Assembly: GCF_007992115.1 (NCBI RefSeq)
Contig: NZ_BJZQ01000016.1
Location: 17,610-81,609, forward strand
Length of the DNA: 64,000 nt
Source of the DNA: Aeromicrobium flavum
GTDB taxonomy: Bacteria; Actinomycetota; Actinomycetes; Propionibacteriales; Nocardioidaceae
Reading direction: 5' to 3'
Shown here piece after piece: positions 8,552 to 18,119 of this stretch. The notes under the pieces are model-generated. The model worked only from the letters and a program-made list of their open reading frames with translations, did no database searches and was not told the origin of the DNA. The stretch's first letter is position 1. The number at the start of each line of letters is the position of its first letter. Both the position numbers and the translations under genes were made by a program.

Positions 8552-8590
8552 TCAGAGGCTATCAGGCGGGGGAGGACTCCCGGGCCACCC

Positions 8591-9640
8591 TCACCTGGCG
8601 AACGACGCGGCGCGGTCGAGGAAGGCGTCGTTGATCTCGGGGGTGGCGATGGTGACGCGCACGCCCTCGGGGAAGGGGCGGACCGAGAGGGGCCAGACAT
8701 GCTCGGCGAACTCGGTGGAGCGCTCGCCCAGCGGCAGCCAGACGAAGTTGGCGTGCGAGTCGGGGACGTCCCAGCCCTGATCGCGCAGCGCCGCCAGGAC
8801 GCGCTCGCGCTCGGAGACGATCGCGTCGACGCGCTCGGTCAGCTCGGCGTCGGCGTCGAGCGACGCGAGCGCGGCGGCCTGAGCGACGTCGCTGACCCCG
8901 AACGGCGGCAGCGCCTTGCGGATCGCCTCGGTGATCTCGGGCCGCGCCATCGAGTAGCCGACGCGCAGGCCCGCCAGGCCGTACGCCTTCGAGAACGTCC
9001 GCAGCACGACGACGTTCGCGTACCTCGCGAGCGCCTCCGCGCCCGACAACGCCGCCGGGTCGCGCACGAACTCCAGGTAGGCCTCGTCCACCACCACGAG
9101 CACGCTGGCGGGCACCCGCTCCATGAACGCGTCGAAGTCGGCGGCGGCCACGACCGGGCCGGTGGGGTTGTTGGGCGTGCACACCAGGACGACCTTCGTC
9201 CGCTCGGTGATCGCGTCGGCCATCGCCGGCAGGTCGTGACGGTGGTCGGCCGCGAGCGGCACGCGCACCGAGGTGGCGCCGGGCAGGTCGACCGCGATCG
9301 GGTAGGCCTCGAACGAGCGCCATGGGTAGACGACCTCGTCGCCCGGGCCGCACCAGGCGTCGAGCAGCGCGAAGAGCACCGAGACCGATCCGGTGCCGAA
9401 GGCGAAGTGGTCGGGGCTCAGGCCGGTGCGCGCAGCCAGCGCCTCGCCGAGGACGGTCACACCCGGGTCCGGGTACCGGTTCATCCGGCCCAGCTCGGCC
9501 GCCGCGCGCTCGACCACGCCCGGCAGCGGCGGGAACGGGTTCTCGTTGCTGGAGAGCTTGCGGCTCTCGTCCGACGCGGGCCGCCCCGGGCGGTACGCGG
9601 GGATCGTGGCGAGGACCTGACGCGGAAGGGGCTCGAGCAT
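8591..9640 (-). CDS. histidinol-phosphate/aromatic aminotransferase (HisC/Pat family)
   Basis: 349 aa fold-type I PLP enzyme. SSNENPFPP at the N-terminus, CTPNNPTGPV, VVDEAYLEF and the PLP Lys in TFSKAYGLAGLRVGY are all present. No other his gene is nearby, so the phenylalanine/aromatic aminotransferase role (Pat), which shares this family in actinobacteria, is at least as likely as histidine synthesis. ATG 9640 has a TACGCT box 6 nt upstream. The divergent EamA gene starts 65 nt away with its own leaderless box. The neighbouring bkd operon processes products of amino-acid transamination, a possible link. Confidence 0.85.
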   Translation of the reverse strand: MLEPLPRQVLATIPAYRPGRPASDESRKLSSNENPFPPLPGVVERAAAELGRMNRYPDPGVTVLGEALAARTGLSPDHFAFGTGSVSVLFALLDAWCGPGDEVVYPWRSFEAYPIAVDLPGATSVRVPLAADHRHDLPAMADAITERTKVVLVCTPNNPTGPVVAAADFDAFMERVPASVLVVVDEAYLEFVRDPAALSGAEALARYANVVVLRTFSKAYGLAGLRVGYSMARPEITEAIRKALPPFGVSDVAQAAALASLDADAELTERVDAIVSERERVLAALRDQGWDVPDSHANFVWLPLGERSTEFAEHVWPLSVRPFPEGVRVTIATPEINDAFLDRAASFAR

Positions 9641-9646
9641 GGATCG

Positions 9647-9652
9647 AGCGTA
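9647..9652 (-). promoter_or_regulatory. -10 box of leaderless aminotransferase promoter
   Basis: TACGCT on the reverse strand, 6 nt before the ATG at 9640. Back-to-back with the EamA promoter at 9693. Confidence 0.6.
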
Positions 9653-9692
9653 CGACCGCACGAGCCCTCGCCACGGCGCCGGTGGCCGGTGC

Positions 9693-9698
9693 GACAAT
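9693..9698 (+). promoter_or_regulatory. -10 box of leaderless EamA promoter
   Basis: GACAAT followed by 6 nt and the GTG at 9705. This supports GTG 9705 over the longer ATG reading at 9639, which would overlap the divergent gene. Confidence 0.55.
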
Positions 9699-9704
9699 CG
9701 TCCG

Positions 9705-10661
9705 GTGCCCCAGACCCACGTGCGGCGCGGGCTCGCGCTCGTCGTCACCGCCGCGGTCCTCTTCGGCATCAACGCCGGGGTCACGCGGATCCCGATCGAG
9801 GCGGGCCTGCCGGTCTCGACCTACACGACGATCCGCGTCACGTTCGCGTGGCTGGTCTTCGTCGCGATCGCGCTGGCGTTCGACCGCGCCGCGCTGCGCC
9901 GCCCCCGCGGTCGCGACCTGCTGCTCGTCCTGGCGCTCGGCATCGTCGGCGTCGCCTTCGTCCAGTGGACCTACAACGTGGCGATCGTGCGGCTCCCGAT
10001 CGGCGTGGCCCTGCTGCTGGAGTACCTCGCCCCCGTCCTGGTGGTGCTGTGGGTGCGCTTCGTGCGGCGCGAGCCGGTCCATCCGCGGGTCTGGCCGGCG
10101 ATCGCGCTCGCCCTGGCGGGGCTGGCCCTCGTCGGACGGGTGTGGGACGGGCTCCAACTCGACGGGTTCGGCGTGCTCATGGCGCTGGGCGCGGCCGTCT
10201 GCTTCGCTGCGTACTTCCTGCTCGGCGAGGAGCTGACGTCGTCGCCGGTCGAGCCCCTGACCGCCCTGCGGACGGTCGTGTGGTCGTTCGGCGTCGGCGC
10301 GATCGCCATGAACGTCCTCGGGGGGTGGTCGGAGACCGACGCACTCGCCTCGTCCGCGTCCATGCTCGGCCGGCTCTCCGACCTGACCGTGCCGGCGTGG
10401 GCCGCGATGGTCTCGGTCGTCGTGTTCGGCACCGTGACGCCGTTCTTCCTCTACCTCGCCTCACTGCGCCACCTGTCCAGCGCGAAGGCCTCGGTGACGG
10501 CGATGCTCGAGCCCGTCGTCGCGGTCGTCGTGGGGTGGCTGTGGTTCTCCGAGACCCTCGACCCGGTGCAGGTCGCCGGGGTCGTCGCCGTCGTGGCGGG
10601 CATCATCCTGGCCCAGACGGCCCGACACGTCCCCGCCGACGAACTGCCGCCGCCCCTCTAG
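9705..10661 (+). CDS. EamA/DMT-family transporter
   Basis: 318 aa with ten hydrophobic helices arranged as two EamA repeats (about 10-135 and 150-285). Sequence hallmarks are AVLFGINAGVTRIPIEAG in TM1, and YLASLRHLSSAKASVTAMLEPVVAVVVGW near the end, a classic second-repeat phrase. Probably an inner-membrane exporter or permease for amino acids or small metabolites; substrate unknown. Start chosen from the leaderless -10 box. It is followed 10 nt later by the holin-like gene, which has its own -10 box. Confidence 0.85.
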   Translation: MPQTHVRRGLALVVTAAVLFGINAGVTRIPIEAGLPVSTYTTIRVTFAWLVFVAIALAFDRAALRRPRGRDLLLVLALGIVGVAFVQWTYNVAIVRLPIGVALLLEYLAPVLVVLWVRFVRREPVHPRVWPAIALALAGLALVGRVWDGLQLDGFGVLMALGAAVCFAAYFLLGEELTSSPVEPLTALRTVVWSFGVGAIAMNVLGGWSETDALASSASMLGRLSDLTVPAWAAMVSVVVFGTVTPFFLYLASLRHLSSAKASVTAMLEPVVAVVVGWLWFSETLDPVQVAGVVAVVAGIILAQTARHVPADELPPPL

Positions 10662-10664
10662 GGT
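10659..10664 (+). promoter_or_regulatory. -10 box of leaderless promoter
   Basis: TAGGGT, 7 nt, ATG at 10672. It overlaps the last codon of the EamA gene. The AAGGA just before the ATG is too close to act as a ribosome site, consistent with leaderless initiation. Confidence 0.55.
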
Positions 10665-10671
10665 GAAGGAC

Positions 10672-11049
10672 ATGGAACGCTTCCTGTCCTCCTGGTTCGT
10701 CAGCAGTGTCGCGCTGGCCCTCGCCGCCCTCCTGCTCGGCAGCCGCATGACCATCGGCGAGGAGGGCGAGTCGCTGCTCAACCGCGTCATCGCCCTCGCG
10801 GTCGTCGGCCTGGTCTTCACGTTCGTCCACCAGCTGATCGGCACGATCCTCAAGACGATCTCGCTGCCGTTCATCATCCTGACCCTCGGAGTGCTGCTCG
10901 TCATCATCAACGCCGTGCTGTTGCTGCTCACCGAGGCGATCACCAACGGCTTCGGCATCGAGTTCGCCGTGGCGGGCTTCGGCTGGGCGATCCTGGCCGC
11001 CGTCGTCATCTCGGTCTGCCAGTCGATCCTCTCGGCGTTCGTCGACTGA
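10672..11049 (+). CDS. phage-holin-4 superfamily membrane protein (MlaD-unrelated, 4 TM)
   Basis: 125 aa with four closely spaced hydrophobic helices (VSSVALALAALLLG, VIALAVVGLVFTFV, LPFIILTLGVLLVIINAVLLLL, FGWAILAAVVISV). Length and helix pattern match the PF04020-type phage holin family, which in most actinobacteria is a chromosomal membrane protein without lytic function. Its stop overlaps the start of the tyrosine phosphatase by one base (TGATG), so the two are translated together. No prophage genes are nearby, so a phage origin is not indicated. Confidence 0.75.
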   Translation: MERFLSSWFVSSVALALAALLLGSRMTIGEEGESLLNRVIALAVVGLVFTFVHQLIGTILKTISLPFIILTLGVLLVIINAVLLLLTEAITNGFGIEFAVAGFGWAILAAVVISVCQSILSAFVD

Positions 11050-11531
11050 TGACCCACCGCGTCGCCCTGGTCTGCCTGGGCAACATCTGCCGCTCCCCCA
11101 TGGCCGACGTGGTGCTCGAACACCGGCTGGCCGAGGCCGGCATCGACGACGTCGTCGTGTCGTCCTCGGGCACCGGCGACTGGCACGTCGGTCAGGCCAT
11201 GGACGAGCGCGCCGCCGCCACCTTGTCGGCGGCCGGCTACGACCCCACGCGCCACCGTGCCCGCACCTTCACCGCCGACTGGTTCGACGAGCAGGACCTC
11301 ATCCTGACGATGGACGCGAGCAACCACGCCGACGTGCTGGCGCTGGCCACCCGCGACGAGCACCGCGACAAGGTGCGGATGTACCGGTCGTTCGACCCCG
11401 AGGCCGACCGGCCCGACGCCGAGGTGCCCGACCCGTGGTTCGGCGGACCCGAGGGCTTCGACGACGTCCTGGCGATGGTCGAGCGCACCACCGCCGGGAT
11501 CGTGCGGCACCTGGCGCACGACCGCGACTGA
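11049..11531 (+). CDS. low molecular weight protein-tyrosine phosphatase
   Basis: 160 aa. The P-loop CLGNICRS is at residues 9-16, with nucleophile Cys9 and Arg15. The general acid Asp is in EVPDPWFGG near residue 127. These are complete LMW-PTP active-site features, so it should dephosphorylate phosphotyrosine proteins; in actinobacteria these act in signalling or polysaccharide control. Coupled to the upstream holin-like gene by a one-base overlap. Confidence 0.9.
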   Translation: MTHRVALVCLGNICRSPMADVVLEHRLAEAGIDDVVVSSSGTGDWHVGQAMDERAAATLSAAGYDPTRHRARTFTADWFDEQDLILTMDASNHADVLALATRDEHRDKVRMYRSFDPEADRPDAEVPDPWFGGPEGFDDVLAMVERTTAGIVRHLAHDRD

Positions 11532-11574
11532 TCCCGCAGCCCCACGACCCGTCACGGCGCTGGTGCGCAGCCGG

Positions 11575-11580
11575 TAGGTT
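11575..11580 (+). promoter_or_regulatory. -10 box of leaderless promoter
   Basis: TAGGTT, 7 nt, ATG at 11588, in a 56-nt gap after the phosphatase gene. Confidence 0.6.
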
Positions 11581-11587
11581 TCAGGTC

Positions 11588-12457
11588 ATGGCACGAATGG
11601 CGGGAACGGCGGCGCTGGCCGAGTCGCTGCTGCAGGTCGCCGTGGTGTCGACGACCTCGGTGGCCGGCGGTGACATCTGCACGACGACCCGGTTGCGACT
11701 GACGGACGGGCGCAGCGCGGTCATCAAGACCCGGCCCCAGGCGCCCGCGCACTTCTTCACGACCGAGGCCGACGGCCTGCGCCGGCTGCGTGCGGCCGGC
11801 GGCGTGGCGGTTCCCGAGGTCCTCGCCGCCGACGACGACTGCATCATCCTCGACTGGATCGAGCCCACCAAGCCGTCCACCGACCTCGCCGAGGCCTTCG
11901 GGCGCGCCCTCGCCACCACCCACGCCTCGGGCGCCGGCGGGTTCGGCGCCGACCAGGACGGCTACATCGGCCTGGCGCCGCTGCCCAACCGTCCCCTCCC
12001 GACGTGGGAGGAGTTCTACGCCAGCCGGCGCGTCATGCCCTACGTCAAGGCCGCCGTCGACCGCGACTCCCTCTCGCTCGAGCAGGCCGCGATCATCGAG
12101 CGGGCGATGAGGAAGCTGCCCTCGCTGACCGCCGACCCGGAGCCGCCGGCGCTGCTGCACGGCGACCTGTGGTCGGGCAACCTCGTGTGGTCGGCCGACG
12201 GCGTGCACCTCGTCGACCCCGCCGCCCACGGCGGCCACCGCGAGACCGACCTGGCGATGCTCGCCCTGTTCGGCGCCCCTCACCTGCAGCGCATCCTCGA
12301 CGCGTACGCCGAGGCCGCGCCGCTGCAGGACGGCTGGGTCGAGCGCGTGCCGTTGCACCAGCTGCACCCGCTGCTCGTCCACGCCGTGATGTTCGGCGGC
12401 GCCTACGGGCCCCGCGCGGCCGCCGCCGCCCAGAGCCTGCTCGACGGCAAGCCGTAG
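11588..12457 (+). CDS. fructosamine kinase family protein
   Basis: 289 aa, kinase-like (APH/ChoK) fold. The nucleotide-anchoring Lys is in SAVIKTRP, the catalytic loop is [13 protein letters not shown], and the Mg-binding Asp is in [19 protein letters not shown], all matching fructosamine-3-kinase family proteins. These phosphorylate ketoamines on glycated proteins and so promote deglycation. It has its own leaderless promoter. The response regulator gene begins 14 nt downstream, behind a GGGAG ribosome site. Confidence 0.85.
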   Translation: MARMAGTAALAESLLQVAVVSTTSVAGGDICTTTRLRLTDGRSAVIKTRPQAPAHFFTTEADGLRRLRAAGGVAVPEVLAADDDCIILDWIEPTKPSTDLAEAFGRALATTHASGAGGFGADQDGYIGLAPLPNRPLPTWEEFYASRRVMPYVKAAVDRDSLSLEQAAIIERAMRKLPSLTADPEPPALLHGDLWSGNLVWSADGVHLVDPAAHGGHRETDLAMLALFGAPHLQRILDAYAEAAPLQDGWVERVPLHQLHPLLVHAVMFGGAYGPRAAAAAQSLLDGKP

Positions 12458-12470
12458 GACGGGAGCCGCG

Positions 12471-13163
12471 ATGCGAATCCTCGTCGTCGACGACGACCGC
12501 GCGGTGCGTGACTCGCTGCGCCGGTCGCTGGAGTTCAACGGCTACACCGTCGAGGTGGCCGGCGACGGCGCCGAGGCGCTGGCCAAGGTGGCGCAGTCCG
12601 GCCCCGACGCGATCGTCATGGACGTGATGATGCCGCGCCTGGGCGGGCTCGACGCCACCCGCGCGCTCCGGGCCGCCGGCAACGACGTGCCGATCCTCGT
12701 GCTGACCGCGCGCGACGCCGTCAGCGACCGGGTCGACGGCCTCGACGCCGGCGCCGACGACTACCTGACCAAGCCGTTCGCGCTCGAGGAGCTGCTGGCG
12801 CGCGTCCGGGCCCTGCTGCGCCGGGTCGGCCGCTCGCGCGACGAGCTCGACGACGAGCCCGCCCTGGCCTTCGCCGACCTCACCCTCGACCCGAACACCC
12901 GCGAGGTGCGCCGCGGCGAGCGCTCGATCTCGCTGACCCGCACCGAGTTCGCCCTGCTAGAGCTGTTCATGCAGCGACCCAAGCGCGTGCTGGAGCGGTC
13001 GTTCATCCTCGAGGAGGTGTGGGGCTTCGACTTCCCCACCACCGCCAACTCGCTCGAGGTCTACGTCGGCTACGTCCGCCGCAAGCTCGAGGCCGAGGGC
13101 GAGAGCCGGCTGCTCCACACGGTGCGTGGCGTCGGCTACGTGCTGCGGGAGACGCCTCCGTGA
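12471..13163 (+). CDS. mprA: OmpR-family response regulator, MprA type
   Basis: 230 aa. The receiver domain has acidic DDD at residues 7-9, phosphoacceptor Asp51 in VMDVMMP, Thr in LTARD and Lys in [11 protein letters not shown] winged-helix output domain follows (residues 130-228), ending in the usual [11 protein letters not shown]. With mprB and a PDZ serine protease downstream, the order matches mprA-mprB-pepD of mycobacteria, an envelope-stress module in which MprA binds its own and pepD upstream regions. The stop overlaps the mprB GTG by 4 bp. Confidence 0.88.
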   Translation: MRILVVDDDRAVRDSLRRSLEFNGYTVEVAGDGAEALAKVAQSGPDAIVMDVMMPRLGGLDATRALRAAGNDVPILVLTARDAVSDRVDGLDAGADDYLTKPFALEELLARVRALLRRVGRSRDELDDEPALAFADLTLDPNTREVRRGERSISLTRTEFALLELFMQRPKRVLERSFILEEVWGFDFPTTANSLEVYVGYVRRKLEAEGESRLLHTVRGVGYVLRETPP

Positions 13164-14563
13164 CCATGAGCGATCGGGTGCACGCCCGCGCGCACTCGCT
13201 GTTCGAGCCCATCACCACGCGGCTCTCGCTCGCCGGCCGCGTCGCCCTGCTGACCACCGCGGCCGTGGCGGCCGTCCTGACGATCATCTCCGTCAGCATC
13301 TTCGTGCTGGTGCGCCAGGAGATCATCGGCGCCCTCGACGACTCGATGATCAAGCGCGCGAACGAGGCCGTCGAGGCCGGGTACACGCCGCGGAACCTCA
13401 CGGTCGACGAGGCGAACCTGCTGGCGATCGCCGGCATCCAGCTGCTGACCATCAAGAGCGGCGGCGGCGAGTTCCTCGTGCACTCGGCCGATGCGTTCCC
13501 GTACGACAACCGCGAGCGCGAGGTCGCGATCGGGCTGGTCGACCACTCGGCCCGCACGGCCCGCGTCGACGGCGTCACCTACCGGGTCGTGGCCGTCCAG
13601 GCCGGCCCGGGACAGGCGTTCATGCTGGCGCAGTCGATGGAGTCGACCAAGCGGGCGCTCGAGCGACTCAGCGTGGTGCTGATCCTGTCCACCCTGTCGG
13701 GCATGATCCTGGCCGGCATCGCCGGGTGGGCCGTGGCCGGCAACGGCCTGAGACCGGTCCGCCGCCTCACCGCCGCGATCGAGCGGGTGGCCGCGACGCG
13801 CGACCTCACGCCCATCCACGTCAGCGGCAAGGAGGACGAGCTGGCCCGCCTCACCCGCTCGTTCAACGCGATGCTGCTCGCGCTCGACGACACCCAGCGC
13901 CGGGAGCGGCAGCTGATCGCCGACGCGGGCCACGAGCTGCGCACCCCGCTGACCAGCCTGCGGACGAACATCGACCTGCTGCGCCAGGCCAGCGGCCAGC
14001 CCGGGCGCAGCCTGGACGCCACCGCGCACCGCGAGCTGCTGCACGACGTCGGCGCCCAGCTCGACGAGCTCACGACCCTCGTCAGCGACCTGACCGAGCT
14101 CGCCCGCGACGAGCCGCTGCACCGCGACCCCGAGCCGCTCGACCTCGCCGAGGTCGTGCAGCGTGCCATCGACCGGGTCCAGCTGCGCGCGTCGACGATC
14201 GGGTTCGACGTCCTGCTCGAGCCGTCGTGGGTCGTCGGCGACAGTCGCCTGCTGGAGCGCGCCCTCACCAACCTGCTCGACAACGCCGTGAAGTGGAGCC
14301 CCGACGACGGCACCGTGCGCGTGCGCCTCAGCCGGGGCGCCGTGACGGTGGCGGACCAGGGACCTGGCATCGCGGCGGAGGACCTGCCGCGGGTGTTCGA
14401 CCGCTTCTACCGCTCGACCGAGGCGCGGACCCTGCCCGGCTCCGGCCTCGGCCTGGCGATCGTCAAGCGCGCCGCCGACCGCCACGGCGGCACGGTCGAC
14501 GTCACCTCGCAGCCCGGCCAGGGCGCCACGTTCACGTTCCGCGTCCCCCTGGACGAGGCGTGA
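13160..14563 (+). CDS. mprB: sensor histidine kinase, MprB type
   Basis: 467 aa from GTG 13160 (GTGA overlap with mprA; ATG 13166 is the alternative). TM1 is near residues 27-50, followed by an extracytoplasmic sensor of about 115 residues and TM2 near 175-195. The HAMP domain begins NGLRPVRRL. The H-box [13 protein letters not shown] carries phospho-His at about 258. Then come N-box [14 protein letters not shown]1 VADQGPGI, F-box RVFDRFYRS and G2 [10 protein letters not shown]. All catalytic boxes are intact. Confidence 0.9.
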   Translation: MTMSDRVHARAHSLFEPITTRLSLAGRVALLTTAAVAAVLTIISVSIFVLVRQEIIGALDDSMIKRANEAVEAGYTPRNLTVDEANLLAIAGIQLLTIKSGGGEFLVHSADAFPYDNREREVAIGLVDHSARTARVDGVTYRVVAVQAGPGQAFMLAQSMESTKRALERLSVVLILSTLSGMILAGIAGWAVAGNGLRPVRRLTAAIERVAATRDLTPIHVSGKEDELARLTRSFNAMLLALDDTQRRERQLIADAGHELRTPLTSLRTNIDLLRQASGQPGRSLDATAHRELLHDVGAQLDELTTLVSDLTELARDEPLHRDPEPLDLAEVVQRAIDRVQLRASTIGFDVLLEPSWVVGDSRLLERALTNLLDNAVKWSPDDGTVRVRLSRGAVTVADQGPGIAAEDLPRVFDRFYRSTEARTLPGSGLGLAIVKRAADRHGGTVDVTSQPGQGATFTFRVPLDEA

Positions 14564-14668
14564 GAACGGTGAGTCGTCAACCCTGCAGCACCTCGATACG
14601 GTGGCCTTCTGAGGCGGTCCCCAGTGTCTTCACAAGCGATTCTCAGGTCACCGCAGGAAGGTGTAACC

Positions 14669-16054
<1,386 letters not shown>

Positions 16055-16070
16055 CCCCCGGCGGACCCGA

Positions 16071-16106
16071 CGAGGGCGTTCTCACCGACCGGTGAGGACG
16101 CCCTCG
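16071..16106. terminator. bidirectional hairpin between pepD and trpEG
   Basis: CGAGGGCGTTCTCACC and GGTGAGGACGCCCTCG pair at 15 of 16 positions around GACC. The hairpin starts 16 nt after the pepD stop. It includes the last codons and the stop of the convergent trpEG gene, so it could end transcription from both sides. Confidence 0.6.
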
Positions 16107-17959
16107 GTCAGCTCACGCAGGATGTCGTAGCCGTTCTGGGTCAGGATCGACTCCGCGTGGAACTGGATGCCGCGGTAGTGCGGACCGGCCACGAGGTGGA
16201 TGTCGCCCGACGCCGGGTCCGTCTCGACCGTGACGCCCTCGGGCAGGCCCGACTCCGGCACCCGACCCACGAACGTGTTGTAGAAGCCGACGGTCTCGGT
16301 GCGGCCCAGCAGCGGCAGCGCGCTCTGCGTGCCCTGGAAGACGATGTCCTTGTAGACCAGGTCGAGACCCAGCGCGTCACACAGCGTCTGGTGCCCGAGG
16401 CAGATCGCCAGGAAGGGCTGCCCGCGATCGAGGAGTCGGCGCGTGGCCTGCCGCAGCACCGCGATCTTGGCGTCGTCGCCGTCGCGCGGGTCGCCGGGAC
16501 CGGGGCCGATCACCACGAGGTCGTGGTCGTCGAGGGCCGTCTCGGTCCACGCGTCGTGGCGGACGATGTCGGTCGTCATGCCCATGACCCCGAAGACGTG
16601 CGACAGCATGTTGACGAAGTCGTCCTCGCCGTCGAGCACGACCACGCGCTTGCCGGCCAGCGACGGCACCTGCGGGGTGCTCGACTGGTCGCTGAGCCAG
16701 AACTGGCTGAGCCGCTGGTTGCGTGACCCGAGCGCGATCAGCACGTCGTCCTCGCGGGTGAACGCGTCGAAGCCCTCGACCGGCTCGGGCGCCGACTCCA
16801 CGAGGCCGAACGCGCTGAGGATCCCCGAGGCCTTGGCCCACGTCTCGTTGGTCTCGTACTCGGCGTCGGAGTCGCGCACGAGGGTGGCGCCGGCCGTGAC
16901 GGTGAGGTTGCCCTCGAGGTCGACGTCGGCCGTGCGGATCAGGATGGGGGCGTCGAGCCGGGGCGCACCCTGGTCGTCTCGGCCCAGCAGCGCCGCGACG
17001 CTGGCGTAGTACCCGCGGCCCTGCGCCTCGTACTGCTTGATCACCCGGCAGGCGTTCTCGACCGGGCTGCCGGTGACGGTGGCGGCGAACATCGAGTCGC
17101 GCAGGATCTCGCGCGGGTCGCGGTCGGTGCGGCCGGCCAGCAGGTACTCGGTGTGCACGAGGTGGCTCATCGGCTTGAGGTAGGGCCCGAGCACGAGGCC
17201 GCCCTCGTGGCACAGGTCGCACATCATCTTCAGCTCCTCGTCGACGACCATGAAGAGCTCGTAGATCTCCTTCTCGTCGGACAGGAACCTGAGCAGCTCG
17301 CGCTTGCGGTCGGCGTGGGTCTCGAGACCGCGCATGCGGAACGTGCCGCTGATCGGGTTCATCCGCAGCTGACCTGCGTCGAGGCTGACGTGCCGCTCGG
17401 GGCTGGCGCCGATCAGGTAGCGGTCGCCGGTGAAGATGCAGAACGTCCAGAACGCCCCGCGCTCGCGCTCGAGCAGGCGGCGGAACACCGACAGCGCCTT
17501 CGTGTGGTCCCAGTCGGCCACCGTCGCGTGGTACCGCCGACCGATGACGACGTTGGCGCCCTCGCCCTGACCGATCTCGTCGTCGATGACGCGGCGCACC
17601 ATCGTCGCGTAGTCCTCGTCGGACGTCTCGAACCCGCCGCGGTCGGCCAGGTCGATGGGGTCCGCCGGCAGCACCTCGAGCAGGTCGGCGAGGGCGACGT
17701 CGTGGTGCGTCCGCGCCTCGATGACCGACAGCGGCGTGCCGTCCTGGTGGACCTCGAAGCCGCGCTCGGCGACCTGGGCGAACGGCACCAGCACGAGGTG
17801 GTCCCACGACGCCTCGGCACCCTCGACGAGCGGCACGTCGGCGAGCTTCTCGACATCGGTGCGCGGACCGCCGATCAGCGTGACCCGGTCGGTCTCACGG
17901 CCCCGGATGAGGGCGAACGCGGGCAGCCCCAGCAGGCCGTCGAGGATCTCTTGCGTCAT
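16082..17959 (-). CDS. trpEG: fused anthranilate synthase, TrpE-TrpG (PhzE-like architecture)
   Basis: 625 aa. The chorismate-binding domain (about 1-400) has MNPISGTFRMRG, TVTGSPVENACRVI and TADVDLEGNLTVTAGATLVRDS. The glutamine amidotransferase domain (about 435-625) has GPGPGDPRD, nucleophile Cys near 520 in AICLGHQTL, and FHAESILT. Length and order match single-chain anthranilate synthases of Streptomyces and also PhzE/ADIC synthases. A leader peptide with tandem Trp codons and an attenuator hairpin directly upstream argues that the product feeds tryptophan synthesis. Other trp genes are not in the window. Confidence 0.85.
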   Translation of the reverse strand: MTQEILDGLLGLPAFALIRGRETDRVTLIGGPRTDVEKLADVPLVEGAEASWDHLVLVPFAQVAERGFEVHQDGTPLSVIEARTHHDVALADLLEVLPADPIDLADRGGFETSDEDYATMVRRVIDDEIGQGEGANVVIGRRYHATVADWDHTKALSVFRRLLERERGAFWTFCIFTGDRYLIGASPERHVSLDAGQLRMNPISGTFRMRGLETHADRKRELLRFLSDEKEIYELFMVVDEELKMMCDLCHEGGLVLGPYLKPMSHLVHTEYLLAGRTDRDPREILRDSMFAATVTGSPVENACRVIKQYEAQGRGYYASVAALLGRDDQGAPRLDAPILIRTADVDLEGNLTVTAGATLVRDSDAEYETNETWAKASGILSAFGLVESAPEPVEGFDAFTREDDVLIALGSRNQRLSQFWLSDQSSTPQVPSLAGKRVVVLDGEDDFVNMLSHVFGVMGMTTDIVRHDAWTETALDDHDLVVIGPGPGDPRDGDDAKIAVLRQATRRLLDRGQPFLAICLGHQTLCDALGLDLVYKDIVFQGTQSALPLLGRTETVGFYNTFVGRVPESGLPEGVTVETDPASGDIHLVAGPHYRGIQFHAESILTQNGYDILRELTEGVLTGR

Positions 17960-17983
17960 CGTGTTCTTCTTCCCGCGGTCGGA

Positions 17984-18020
17984 CGAACAACGCCCAGACC
18001 GCCATGTGGGGGTCTGGGCG
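17984..18020 (-). terminator. trp attenuator hairpin
   Basis: On the reverse strand CGCCCAGACC, 10-nt loop, GGTCTGGGCG is a perfect 10-bp stem followed by TTGTT. It lies between the leader peptide stop (18042) and the trpEG ATG (17959), the expected position for a Rho-independent attenuator. Confidence 0.75.
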
Positions 18021-18041
18021 TGGGTACGTCGACAGTCCTCC

Positions 18042-18077
18042 TCAGCGGAGGGGCCACCAGGTGCTGGTCGTCGACAT
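18042..18077 (-). CDS. trpL: trp leader peptide (11 aa, tandem Trp)
   Basis: ATG to TGA encodes MSTTSTWWPLR. Two adjacent Trp codons in a tiny ORF 82 nt upstream of an anthranilate synthase gene, followed by a terminator hairpin, is the classic ribosome-mediated attenuation arrangement: scarce Trp-tRNA would stall the ribosome and favour an antiterminator. A TACGCT -10 box sits 6 nt before the ATG, so the leader peptide is probably translated from a leaderless transcript. Too short for ordinary gene finders. Confidence 0.85.
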   Translation of the reverse strand: MSTTSTWWPLR

Positions 18078-18083
18078 GGCGTC

Positions 18084-18089
18084 AGCGTA
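18084..18089 (-). promoter_or_regulatory. -10 box of the trpL-trpEG transcript
   Basis: TACGCT on the reverse strand, 6 nt before the trpL ATG. Confidence 0.6.
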
Positions 18090-18119
18090 CCGGTCCGCGC
18101 TGGGTGGGCGTGGCCGGAG

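Noticed and set aside
9639..9704. ATG 9639 as the EamA start
   Set aside because: It would overlap the divergent aminotransferase start and add a hydrophilic stretch; the -10 box fits GTG 9705.
10672..11049. Prophage holin gene
   Set aside because: No phage genes nearby and the family is common as a chromosomal membrane protein in actinobacteria.
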